Shown here one piece after another: positions 32,834 to 40,299 of a DNA stretch of 64,000 bases (position 1 is its first letter; every line of letters starts with the position of its first letter). The position numbers and the translations under genes are program-made. The notes under the pieces are model-generated. The model was not told the DNA's origin. It worked only from the letters and a program-made list of their open reading frames with translations, and did no database searches. The stretch lies in the NCBI RefSeq assembly GCF_024320785.1, contig NZ_JANDBC010000001.1:640617-704616 (forward strand). Direction: 5' to 3'. Source of the stretch: Gracilimonas sediminicola (lineage in GTDB: Bacteria; Bacteroidota; Rhodothermia; Balneolales; Balneolaceae).

Positions 32834-33082
32834 ATGAACCAGAGAAATACCAAACATACTCATGCTGATGAACTAAGCATGGATGAGCTATATGATTGTT
32901 ATGAGACTCTTGCACGCATCGTAAAAAGATACGGCAAGGACTACTTACCCCTGTTTGAAAGAGTTCACAAAGAGATAGAATCAAGGAAAGCAGAAAACAG
33001 AATGGTTGACATAGCTCACCGAGTCGCAAAAAATAATGATAAAAGTGTTACACATTTTGGTACACAAAATGGTACACATTAA
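32834..33082 (+). CDS. Small helical protein, integrase-associated copy 2
   Basis: An 82-residue protein from the ATG at 32834 (MNQRNTKHTH), where an upstream ATG at 32816 would overlap a likely ribosome site. It shares KDYLPLFERVHKEIE with the 32503 product and is a tandem relative. Its last dozen residues (SVTHFGTQNGTH) are encoded by the 12-bp repeats at 33047-33082, so coding and DNA-binding-site functions overlap there. A TGTGCGTA motif lies 45 bp upstream. Confidence 0.7.
   Translation: MNQRNTKHTHADELSMDELYDCYETLARIVKRYGKDYLPLFERVHKEIESRKAENRMVDIAHRVAKNNDKSVTHFGTQNGTH
33047..33082 (+). repeat. Three 12-bp repeats, left cluster (GGTACACATTTT)
   Basis: Three consecutive 12-bp units (33047, 33059, 33071), all variants of GGTACACATTTT. 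The same cluster recurs at 33267-33302, each preceded by AAAAGTG. Likely arm-type binding sites of the downstream integrase. Confidence 0.85.
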
Positions 33083-33139
33083 AATTACCGAAAAAAATAA
33101 ACGTTATATATCAGATACTTAGTGTAAGTAATTTCCATA

Positions 33140-33162
33140 TTCGATTCCCTTCACCCGCTCCA
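33140..33162 (+). other. tRNA-Gly 3' end, likely core of second integrase att
   Basis: These 23 bases read as the 3' end of a glycine tRNA gene: T-loop TTCGATT, T-stem, acceptor strand CACCCGC, discriminator T and CCA. Nothing upstream forms the rest of a tRNA. It lies between the two 12-bp-repeat clusters and 150 bp before an integrase. The host tRNA-fMet nearby does not encode CCA, so this piece came from an organism whose tRNA genes do. Confidence 0.8.
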
Positions 33163-33266
33163 AAATTACGCACATATTTTTTTCAAAAATCCCACGTAAC
33201 ACCCTGAAATAAAAGTTTTTTCCCTTTAGCCTGTACACACACGGTGCGTTGTGTATTATCAAAAGT

Positions 33267-33302
33267 GGTACACATAATGGTACACATTTTGGTACACATG
33301 AA
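33267..33302 (+). repeat. Three 12-bp repeats, right cluster (GGTACACATTTT)
   Basis: Units at 33267, 33279 and 33291, 220 bp from the left cluster and in the same orientation. The last unit ends 12 bp before the integrase ATG, so integrase binding here could also repress its own gene. Confidence 0.85.
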
Positions 33303-33313
33303 AGGCTCAAGAG

Positions 33314-34591
33314 ATGAACCATTTGATAAAAAGAGGCGATAGATACTATTACAATCGACGAGTCCCAAAGGCTCTTTGGGATCAAATTGATAAGCAACTC
33401 ATTCGCATTTCTCTAAAAACAGACAGTAAAAAATTAGCTATTCGAAAAGCATCTAAAGTTAATGCTGAAATCGAGGCTTATTGGAACTCATTATTGAATA
33501 CAAATAAAACGCACAGTGATGAACGCTTTAAAGAAGCGGTGAACCTGGCCAAGCACGTCGGCTTTAATTATGCACCTGTAAATGATCTTGCATCAGGTAG
33601 TATTCGCGACATTGCAAAAAGAACTTCAGCAATTAAAAAACATGAGGGTAATCCAAAAGTAGTTAAAGCCGTTCTTGGCACAGTTAAGAAACCTGAGATT
33701 ACTCTAACACGTTGTTTAGAGATATTCTGGTCTATTACGAAAGACCGGGTCATGAATAAATCTGAAAAACAACTACGTGACTGGCGTAATACTAGGATTA
33801 GAGCGATTAATGATCTTAAATCACTGATTGGAGACAAAAGTATCGAGGCTCTAACTCGTCAGGATATGATTGAATTTAGAGACTGGTGGATTGACCGCAT
33901 CCAAAATGAGGGATTAAGAGCAAATACAGCCAATAAATATCTTGTCTTCATTAAGAATATTGTTGAGACCGTTTCAGATCATTTGAGCCTAAAAATTGAC
34001 CATCACCTGATTTTCAAGAAAATCACTTTAAAAGAAAAGAAGACAAAAAGCCGAAAGCCCTTTGATAAAGAATATATCAAGAGCGAATTGCTCAATAACA
34101 TTAAATCTGGTGACCTAAATGACCAAGCTAAAGCAATTGTGCTTATCATGGTAAACACAGGAGCAAGGCCTTCTGAAATTACTAATCTGGAAGAGGCTGA
34201 TATCAAACTTGACCATGAAATTCCTCATATTGTAATAAGAGAAAATTCACTACGTGAATTGAAGACGCAATATAGTGAACGACGTATTCCTCTTGTTGGA
34301 TGCTCTTTGGAAGCAATGAAAAAGTTTCCAAGAGGCTTCCCAAGATACAGAGGTAAGACTGACAGTTTTTCGAATTTAGTGAACAAATATCTGCGTCAAC
34401 ATGATTTATCGCCGACAGAGAGATATTCGTTATACTCATTACGTCATGGCTTCCAGGATCGACTAACTCGATCTGGTGTAAATGATAGAATGCAAGCTGA
34501 ACTTATGGGTCACAAATTCAATCGCCCTCTTTACGGAGATGGCCCTACTTTAGAAAACAAAGTCCAATGCCTTCAAAAAATTTGTATCTAA
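33314..34591 (+). CDS. Second tyrosine integrase (DUF6538-type)
   Basis: A 425-residue tyrosine recombinase of the kind common in Proteobacteria, starting MNHLIKRGDRYYYNRRVPKALW (DUF6538-like N-terminus). Visible catalytic elements are R in NTGARPSEI, the SLRHGF box (H-R), GHKF and the terminal Tyr in RPLYGDG. It differs from the left-end integrase in every domain and so has a separate origin. A presumed attachment core (tRNA-Gly 3' end) and arm repeats lie directly upstream. Its stop overlaps that of the convergent helicase gene by 4 bp. It looks intact and could act on tRNA-Gly. Confidence 0.92.
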   Translation: MNHLIKRGDRYYYNRRVPKALWDQIDKQLIRISLKTDSKKLAIRKASKVNAEIEAYWNSLLNTNKTHSDERFKEAVNLAKHVGFNYAPVNDLASGSIRDIAKRTSAIKKHEGNPKVVKAVLGTVKKPEITLTRCLEIFWSITKDRVMNKSEKQLRDWRNTRIRAINDLKSLIGDKSIEALTRQDMIEFRDWWIDRIQNEGLRANTANKYLVFIKNIVETVSDHLSLKIDHHLIFKKITLKEKKTKSRKPFDKEYIKSELLNNIKSGDLNDQAKAIVLIMVNTGARPSEITNLEEADIKLDHEIPHIVIRENSLRELKTQYSERRIPLVGCSLEAMKKFPRGFPRYRGKTDSFSNLVNKYLRQHDLSPTERYSLYSLRHGFQDRLTRSGVNDRMQAELMGHKFNRPLYGDGPTLENKVQCLQKICI

Positions 34592-36468
34592 TTATCAGCT
34601 GATAATTCAATAATTTCTTCTTCTGAGAACCATTCTTCGTTTAAGATATGCTCTTTTAAAGCCTCCGGTGCATTGGTGTAAGCAACAACAGCTAAGCTTT
34701 CTTTTGCTCTACTACACGTAACATAAAACAATCGTCGAGTTCTCTCTATACTGGTTTCTTTACCTTCCGACTCATTTCTGATATCCGTCCTCGTAGGTTC
34801 TTTTGCACCAAAAAGTTTCTCATAGCTAAACAAAAATCCTCTAGACTCTTCATCATCCATTATAACCATTACTCTAGGAAACTCTAATCCCTTAACACCC
34901 TGATGAGTACCGAATATTGCATCATCATTAATATAGATATGATAGTTTTCAAACTGACTAAAAGGTGATTCAATGGCACTAACAAATGCAAAAACATTTT
35001 TAAAGTCAACTGCCTCCGCTTCAATCTCTTCAGAGGATTCACTCCACTCAAAAGCTTGTTTCAATAATTCAGGGACATTGAATAGACCGGAATCTAGAAT
35101 TTTATTGATTATAGATTTCAATGTTGGGTCATTTCCCTCCTCCCATAGGGAGATAAGAGATTTGGTTTTTAAGTCCGCTTCTTCTAAGATATCGGTTTGA
35201 TTTTCCTTTTCTCGTATAATTTCAGGTTTAAAAAGTGGTGAGTTTCGTGTCACGACTCTCGATATTTTAAATGCATCATCGCTTCTGTGGCCTTTTACTA
35301 TTGGTAAAATAATGTCAGAAAAGAATCTCAACTCTGGAAGTGTGCCATCTAGAATTCCTGTTTTTAAACGGTCAGATGCATATAAGGGGTCAAAAAAATC
35401 TGAGAACCCCATTCTACTGGCCGCCATATGGTGCTCTAAAATTAAAGCCTTAACTTTAGCATCATTACCTGACCACAGCACATCTTCTGTAATGGAGGCC
35501 ATATCTTCCATTACTTTTTTCTCTATTTCTTGTTTATCGACATCTCCAGAAACAACAAAAAGCCTTACTATCCCATCGTTTGCTTCTTCGATCGCCTCTT
35601 GAATATGGTCATCATCATACGATCTTATTTTATTAATTAACTCGATTACCCTTTTAGGAGATCTGTAATTTATTTTCTTACTTGGTCTTTTCCAGTCTTG
35701 GGGTAACTGTTTCCCTAAGTCCTTTTTTCCATCCATATATATTCTTTGCATCATATCCCCAAATAGACCCAAAGAAAATTTTTTGCTTTTTTCTGATTGT
35801 ACCTTAAATAAAGCCTCAATCAGATCTTTATTAGTATCCTGACTTTCATCAATTAACAGAATTGGAAATTTCTGCGTTAGAATCTCTTTCATCATCTCAT
35901 TATCCGATAAGAAGTCGGAACACATTTTTATGACTTCAGTATGGTTTACGGAATCTCTTGAAAAATTATCTCCATTGGGGTTATAGCTGAACTTTTTTAT
36001 TGAGTTTAGATTTTCAAGTCTAACTCTTTTTGATTCAATTTTTTTAATTCTGTCAGCATGAGTTTTAGTTCCTTCTCTGCCTTTAGAAATCAATTCTTCT
36101 AGCTCTTCAATTCTAAGCTCAGTGTCTATTCTCAGCCACTCACGAATATCGTTTTGATATGACTGTATTAATGACCAGGCAAAACTATGAATAGTTGAGA
36201 CCGAGAAAAGGTTATCATATTCAAGTCGTGACAGGATCTCATCTCTTGCCCCATTTGTATAAGTTATAACTCCTATTCTTTGCCCTTTTAAAACCAACTT
36301 TTTCTTATAGCGATGTTTTAATGCATTTAATACTGAAACTAGAGAACGAGTTTTACCGGAACCAGCACCCGCAAAAAGGAAAAAGCTCTCTGGCTTATCT
36401 ATGCTCAGGTATCCTAAAAGTTCCGTATCCAATTCAGTTAATTCTGTTATGTTGAGTTTACTCATCAT
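34588..36468 (-). CDS. gajB: UvrD-like helicase (GajB-type)
   Basis: A 626-residue superfamily-1 helicase: Walker A AGAGSGKTR, motif II IDESQDTN, GLFGDMMQ, motif V THQGVKGLEFPRVMV, motif VI TRRLFYVTCSRAKE. In Gabija, GajB senses nucleic-acid ends made by phage or the GajA nuclease and depletes nucleotides. It is longer than the reference GajB (about 490 residues), with an inserted charged region (about 130-200). Its ATG lies 11 bp inside the GajA gene end, so it is expressed with it. Confidence 0.88.
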   Translation of the reverse strand: MMSKLNITELTELDTELLGYLSIDKPESFFLFAGAGSGKTRSLVSVLNALKHRYKKKLVLKGQRIGVITYTNGARDEILSRLEYDNLFSVSTIHSFAWSLIQSYQNDIREWLRIDTELRIEELEELISKGREGTKTHADRIKKIESKRVRLENLNSIKKFSYNPNGDNFSRDSVNHTEVIKMCSDFLSDNEMMKEILTQKFPILLIDESQDTNKDLIEALFKVQSEKSKKFSLGLFGDMMQRIYMDGKKDLGKQLPQDWKRPSKKINYRSPKRVIELINKIRSYDDDHIQEAIEEANDGIVRLFVVSGDVDKQEIEKKVMEDMASITEDVLWSGNDAKVKALILEHHMAASRMGFSDFFDPLYASDRLKTGILDGTLPELRFFSDIILPIVKGHRSDDAFKISRVVTRNSPLFKPEIIREKENQTDILEEADLKTKSLISLWEEGNDPTLKSIINKILDSGLFNVPELLKQAFEWSESSEEIEAEAVDFKNVFAFVSAIESPFSQFENYHIYINDDAIFGTHQGVKGLEFPRVMVIMDDEESRGFLFSYEKLFGAKEPTRTDIRNESEGKETSIERTRRLFYVTCSRAKESLAVVAYTNAPEALKEHILNEEWFSEEEIIELSADN

Positions 36469-38710
36469 TAGCCTCTGGTTTTATCGCTTCCTCAACAAAA
36501 TCCGTATTGCTAAGGCTAGTTTCGACCCAACTCAAACCATCTGAAATATAGTCAGGCACTTGTAATTCAGAAGGCTCTTGGTGAAAGAGTAAATCCAAGG
36601 CGAAATCACCTTTATTACCTTTTCTAAGAGAGTCGAATATCTCTTTACTCGTAGTTTCCAGGTCATCAAGGTCTAGTTGGTCTTTGAATTTCTTGATAAG
36701 TCCAACCCCGTCAATTTTTTGAAAGATTTCTACATTTTGATAAAGCAAAGAATCTTCGAATGTATATGGGATTATCTTTTTGGGGGCTTTTTTGGAACCA
36801 AGATTTATCCAAGTTTGATATGCTACTCTAACTAACTTGTCTTCAGATACTTTTCCATCATCTCCCAGATCAACCAACTCATCTACTTTCTGTAGTTCAG
36901 GTAACCAATTTTTTATTGTATAATTTTGGGTTTCTTGATCCTCTCCATGTTTTGGAACACATGCCTTCAATTTACCTTTCTCCCCCTTTTGACCGGAATC
37001 TAAATCAGTAATAATAAGAGTGATAATTCCTAAATTCTCAATCAATGGTCTCAATCTATGAGCATGGCTCCCTCCTATTTCCAAAATTGAAATATAAGCT
37101 GATGTCAATTTGGGAAAATGGTTTTCAATAAAATGTGGTAACAAGACTCTTTCAGCCGTTCCCTCAACTAAAATTACCGCATCAGCAAAGAATAGATCAG
37201 AATGAGTAGTTTTTAGATACCTAATCGCAAACTTTGGGGTCTCATCATCCTCCCCAAAAGTATCAGATAAATTGATAATGACTGAAATTGGTGCTTCACT
37301 TTTTGATTGTGATGGCAATCTCTTGAAGTATCGTAAGCTATTGAAGTCAATTTCATGAGCTATATGATTAGAGTGAGTACTTATTACCAACTGAGTACTA
37401 AAACCTTCCTTATCATTACCTTCATCATCTCTAAGATTCTCATTAAACCTAAGAACATCATACGCCTTCCTCACAAACACTTGCTGTACTTGTGCATGTA
37501 AATGTGCCTCTGGTTCTTCAATTAACACTAAATGTAGTGGTTCGTATTTTATCTCTTCGAGTGAGTTAAAATCTTCTGCCTCTATTTTACCAACCTTCAT
37601 CCAATCATCTCGGTATCTAATCAACTTGAATACCATTGATATTAAATTCTGATACCCAAGTCCGTTATATATCTCGGGTAAGCTGATTGGATTATCTTTA
37701 TCAGAATCATCCTCCATCAAACCAAATTGAACTGCTGACTTATGGTTAAGACTATCTATTGGTTTAACTTCGGATGATATATTGATATTTGGATTACCAA
37801 ATCCTGGATAGTTTAGCTCTTCTAGTTCAGTCAAAGATGAGTTAAAACTTTCTTTTAGAGTCTCATCAAATATTTTTTTCGCACTTTCTATAGTCTCTAA
37901 TGCTTTTATATCTGATACGTTTGGTTTGTCAGTCGGATTTAAATGTTTAGAAAAATATTCTCTTAATTGTGTTGATAAACTACCATAATTCTGTGCTGTA
38001 TCATTCGGATCTGAAAAGCCTCTTTGAGCATTTATTATATCTATTCTTATTAGTCCCTCAAAAGGATTGCTCTCTATCGGTGTACTATCTTCACTGAGCT
38101 TTTGAAGAACTGCATTGCCTTTATCAACCTTCTCTATTTTGTCTGGATCTAGCAAATATGCACTAACATTGAAGTGTGAAATTAACCCCTTCTTTTCTAG
38201 ATAATCCCAAATAGTAGCTGGCCAAAGCTTTAAATCTGATTTTGCTGACTCCTTTATCTTTTGAGCATCTTGATAACTGCTACGGTAGTCTTTATATAGC
38301 TTTTCTATATCTTTCGGCTCAATGACAAGCCTGACTCCCAATAGTCCACCTCTCCAACTCAGTTTAGGTATAAGGTTGCTGACATATTGTATTTCATTGC
38401 TTTTTACTTGAAGCCAAACATCTAATTTTGGCATTAATTCATGCCATTTATCCAATGAAAGGTCTGGCTCTTCCTCTTCTATATGAGTTGCCCAAGAAAT
38501 TCCTATTTCATTAATCTGTGACCAATTTGAAAGAGTAATATCCTTCGTTTTAAACCGGTTTTTATCTTTAAGGAAACTTATTAGTGCATCCATTGCAGAA
38601 GTTTTACCGCTATTATTAGCACCAACAAATAAAGTCTGTTTTTCAGAGAAGCTTAATCTGCATGATTTTAATTTTCTAAAGTTTTCTATTTCAATAAAAT
38701 CTATTTTCAC
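36458..38710 (-). CDS. gajA: OLD-family ATPase-TOPRIM nuclease (GajA-type)
   Basis: A 750-residue OLD-family protein: N-terminal ABC-type ATPase with GANNSGKTSAM (about 31-41), a long helical middle, EEPEAHLHAQ (Walker B, about 380) and STHSNHIAHEI (H-loop). The TOPRIM nuclease follows, with DAVILVEGTAERVLLPHF and LIITDLDSG as its metal-binding acidic residues. GajA of Gabija has this order but is about 580 residues; the extra length is in the helical middle and C-terminus. Paired with a UvrD helicase, it best fits a large Gabija-like system. Confidence 0.88.
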   Translation of the reverse strand: MKIDFIEIENFRKLKSCRLSFSEKQTLFVGANNSGKTSAMDALISFLKDKNRFKTKDITLSNWSQINEIGISWATHIEEEEPDLSLDKWHELMPKLDVWLQVKSNEIQYVSNLIPKLSWRGGLLGVRLVIEPKDIEKLYKDYRSSYQDAQKIKESAKSDLKLWPATIWDYLEKKGLISHFNVSAYLLDPDKIEKVDKGNAVLQKLSEDSTPIESNPFEGLIRIDIINAQRGFSDPNDTAQNYGSLSTQLREYFSKHLNPTDKPNVSDIKALETIESAKKIFDETLKESFNSSLTELEELNYPGFGNPNINISSEVKPIDSLNHKSAVQFGLMEDDSDKDNPISLPEIYNGLGYQNLISMVFKLIRYRDDWMKVGKIEAEDFNSLEEIKYEPLHLVLIEEPEAHLHAQVQQVFVRKAYDVLRFNENLRDDEGNDKEGFSTQLVISTHSNHIAHEIDFNSLRYFKRLPSQSKSEAPISVIINLSDTFGEDDETPKFAIRYLKTTHSDLFFADAVILVEGTAERVLLPHFIENHFPKLTSAYISILEIGGSHAHRLRPLIENLGIITLIITDLDSGQKGEKGKLKACVPKHGEDQETQNYTIKNWLPELQKVDELVDLGDDGKVSEDKLVRVAYQTWINLGSKKAPKKIIPYTFEDSLLYQNVEIFQKIDGVGLIKKFKDQLDLDDLETTSKEIFDSLRKGNKGDFALDLLFHQEPSELQVPDYISDGLSWVETSLSNTDFVEEAIKPEANDE

Positions 38711-38862
38711 TTCATATTCCCCGTTTAATTAAAAATCAGACGCTTCAACTTAATCGTCAGTAACACTATAGCTTTAAAGTCAAAATTTCATCCTCTCAGA
38801 CAATTTTATTTATAATTTAATGTTCATACCGCCATTGTTTAGGCAAATTAATTACAATTCTA

Positions 38863-38877
38863 TTGTGCAAAGCACCA
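38863..38877 (+). promoter_or_regulatory. Operator-like TTGTGC site 1
   Basis: TTGTGCAAAGCACCA, a near-palindrome (GTGC-AAA-GCAC centre) about 150 bp upstream of gajA. Similar sites are at 38919-38931 and 40252-40264. Confidence 0.55.
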
Positions 38878-38918
38878 TAAACAAAATATAGCAATGTCAG
38901 TATATTAGACCCTTATTA

Positions 38919-38931
38919 TTGCATAGCACAA
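38919..38931 (-). promoter_or_regulatory. Operator-like TTGTGC site 2
   Basis: On the minus strand this reads TTGTGCTATGCAA. It shares the TTGTGC half and a CAA half with the sites at 38863 and 40252. Confidence 0.55.
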
Positions 38932-39124
38932 TCTTTATAGCCCTATAAATACTGGGTTTTCGCTAGACAGGATATCTATTTTACATATATAATTCCTCTC
39001 AATCGCTACTCACTGAGTATGTTGATTGAGTAGTAAAACTCCTTTCACAAGCTGTGCGTAGCGATAGAGCGAAAAGCTCTTTAGAACGATAGATGGCAAC
39101 TATTCAGACAAAGGAGATGCAATT

Positions 39125-39469
39125 ATGAATAAGCCAGAAATCGTCTATAAGCCAAAATCCAGACAGGATTTTTTAGAAGATGTGGTCGGTGACCTTGTTC
39201 GACTTAGACACGACAAAGGTATGACCCAAGAAGATTTGAACCATAGGATCGGTGTAGCTGATCGTCTGGTAAGCAAATGGGAATGTGGTATCAGAACCCC
39301 CACGTCTTTTAACTTGTACTGTTGGGCTGATGCTTTGGACGGAAAACTAAAAGTAGTTCCTAACCCGGAACGTCCTATTAAATCAAAATCAGGACAAATG
39401 GGTTTTGTCGATTACAACGACACATATGAAATTACGGCTGATAAGAACCAAGTGGCTATGGCCGCTTAA
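39125..39469 (+). CDS. XRE-family helix-turn-helix regulator
   Basis: A 114-residue protein with a classic HTH_3 domain (LVRLRHDKGMTQEDLNHRIGV...SKWECGIRTPT, about 22-60) and a short C-terminal tail. The ATG follows an AAAGGAG site. It sits between the Gabija-like pair and the restriction-modification operon and is a good candidate for the repressor acting at the shared TTGTGC-type sites. A hairpin terminator (39508-39537) follows. Confidence 0.88.
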   Translation: MNKPEIVYKPKSRQDFLEDVVGDLVRLRHDKGMTQEDLNHRIGVADRLVSKWECGIRTPTSFNLYCWADALDGKLKVVPNPERPIKSKSGQMGFVDYNDTYEITADKNQVAMAA

Positions 39470-39507
39470 TCTAATATCCTAAAAACATTTTTTATCAGTT
39501 TAAGCAA

Positions 39508-39537
39508 TACGGGGCTGGATGATATCCAACCCCGTAT
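39508..39537 (+). terminator. Terminator after XRE gene
   Basis: Arms around ATACGGGG and CCCCGTAT with an inner TGGA/TCCA pair form a strong hairpin; the following TTTGCG is only a short T run. Confidence 0.65.
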
Positions 39538-39667
39538 TTGCGTTGCGGTAAAAATTTTAATGAGGGCAAGGCTGATATTCGGTGGGGAATCGCCCAGTCT
39601 GCACAAATGATAATGCGGAAGATTGGGGATACCGAATAGCACTTGTATAACCTTGCGGGAATGTTCT
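39538..39667. other. Gene-free GC-rich spacer
   Basis: About 130 bp between the XRE terminator and the RadC stop with a GGTGGGGAATCGCCC stretch and no ORF. It could encode a small structured RNA; I see nothing firm. Confidence 0.3.
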
Positions 39668-39675
39668 TTAGAATA

Positions 39676-40129
39676 ACCCCTTATTTCTCAACGATGTGTA
39701 GCCACCAGGTGTAAGTATTAAATGGTCATCAACCGGAATACCTAAAAGCTTTCCTCCCTCATTCAGTCGCTTTGTAAGGCTAATATCGGCACTACTTGGT
39801 TTTGTGTTACCGGACGGATGATTGTGAGCCAGTAAAATGCTATTGGCCGCCGATTTGATGGCGTAAGCAAATATCATTTTAGGATCAACAATTGTGGCTG
39901 TTGCCCCTCCTTTGGATATTTCAGCTAATCCCTTAACGCCTTTGGCATTATCAAGAAACATGACATAGAAGGACTCTACTAGCTCCATTGTCCCTTCTCG
40001 CCAATTCTCACGAAATATTTGATGGGCTAAATCTGGATTGGTTACAACCGGGCGATCAAAATCTCGTCTGTCGGTGATATACACCAATTCAACCTCAGTG
40101 ACTTTAAATAAATCTATTCTCTCTGACAT
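39676..40129 (-). CDS. RadC/JAB-domain protein
   Basis: A protein of about 150 residues with the RadC JAB metalloprotease-like motif: LAHNHPSGNTKPSSADISLT (H-x-H, S, D). It starts at MSERIDLFKV, where a near-perfect AAAGGAGG ribosome site lies upstream; an upstream in-frame ATG at 40174 is less likely. It lacks the N-terminal HhH region of chromosomal RadC, as is usual for the short forms on mobile and defence islands. The frame stays open to a stop near 39668. A TGTGCGTA motif is 60 bp upstream. The role of such proteins is unclear; it is often suggested to be in recombination or plasmid transfer. Confidence 0.88.
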
Positions 40130-40251
40130 AAAACCTCCTTTAATAGATTTGGAGGCATTTATATCCCTAATCATGGGGTATTAGTACGCACATTGCTCTT
40201 TAATTAATAGTATTGTAGGATGACACATCTTGACACTGTTTTTTATTATTA

Positions 40252-40264
40252 TTGTGCATAACAA
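40252..40264 (+). promoter_or_regulatory. Operator-like TTGTGC site 3
   Basis: TTGTGCATAACAA (inverted TTGT/ACAA) lies 36 bp upstream of the restriction-modification operon start. It matches the two sites upstream of gajA. Confidence 0.55.
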
Positions 40265-40299
40265 ATCAAACTCATTAATAACCCCGGTTTCCCTAAAAG

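Larger units (their letters stand above)
38711..39124. promoter_or_regulatory. Regulatory region between gajA and XRE gene
   Basis: About 410 bp, very AT-rich, without a gene. Two TTGTGC-type inverted sites (38863-38877 and 38919-38931) lie near the gajA side, and a TGTGCGTA motif at 39053-39060 is 65 bp before the XRE start. It carries divergent promoters. Confidence 0.6.

Noticed and set aside
33119-33397. Minus-strand frames over the second att region
   Set aside because: They run through the repeats and tRNA-Gly fragment and into the integrase gene; residue use looks random.
36458-38710. A PARIS or retron-type OLD system
   Set aside because: A single OLD-TOPRIM protein followed by a UvrD helicase fits the Gabija layout; no AriB-like or reverse transcriptase gene is present.
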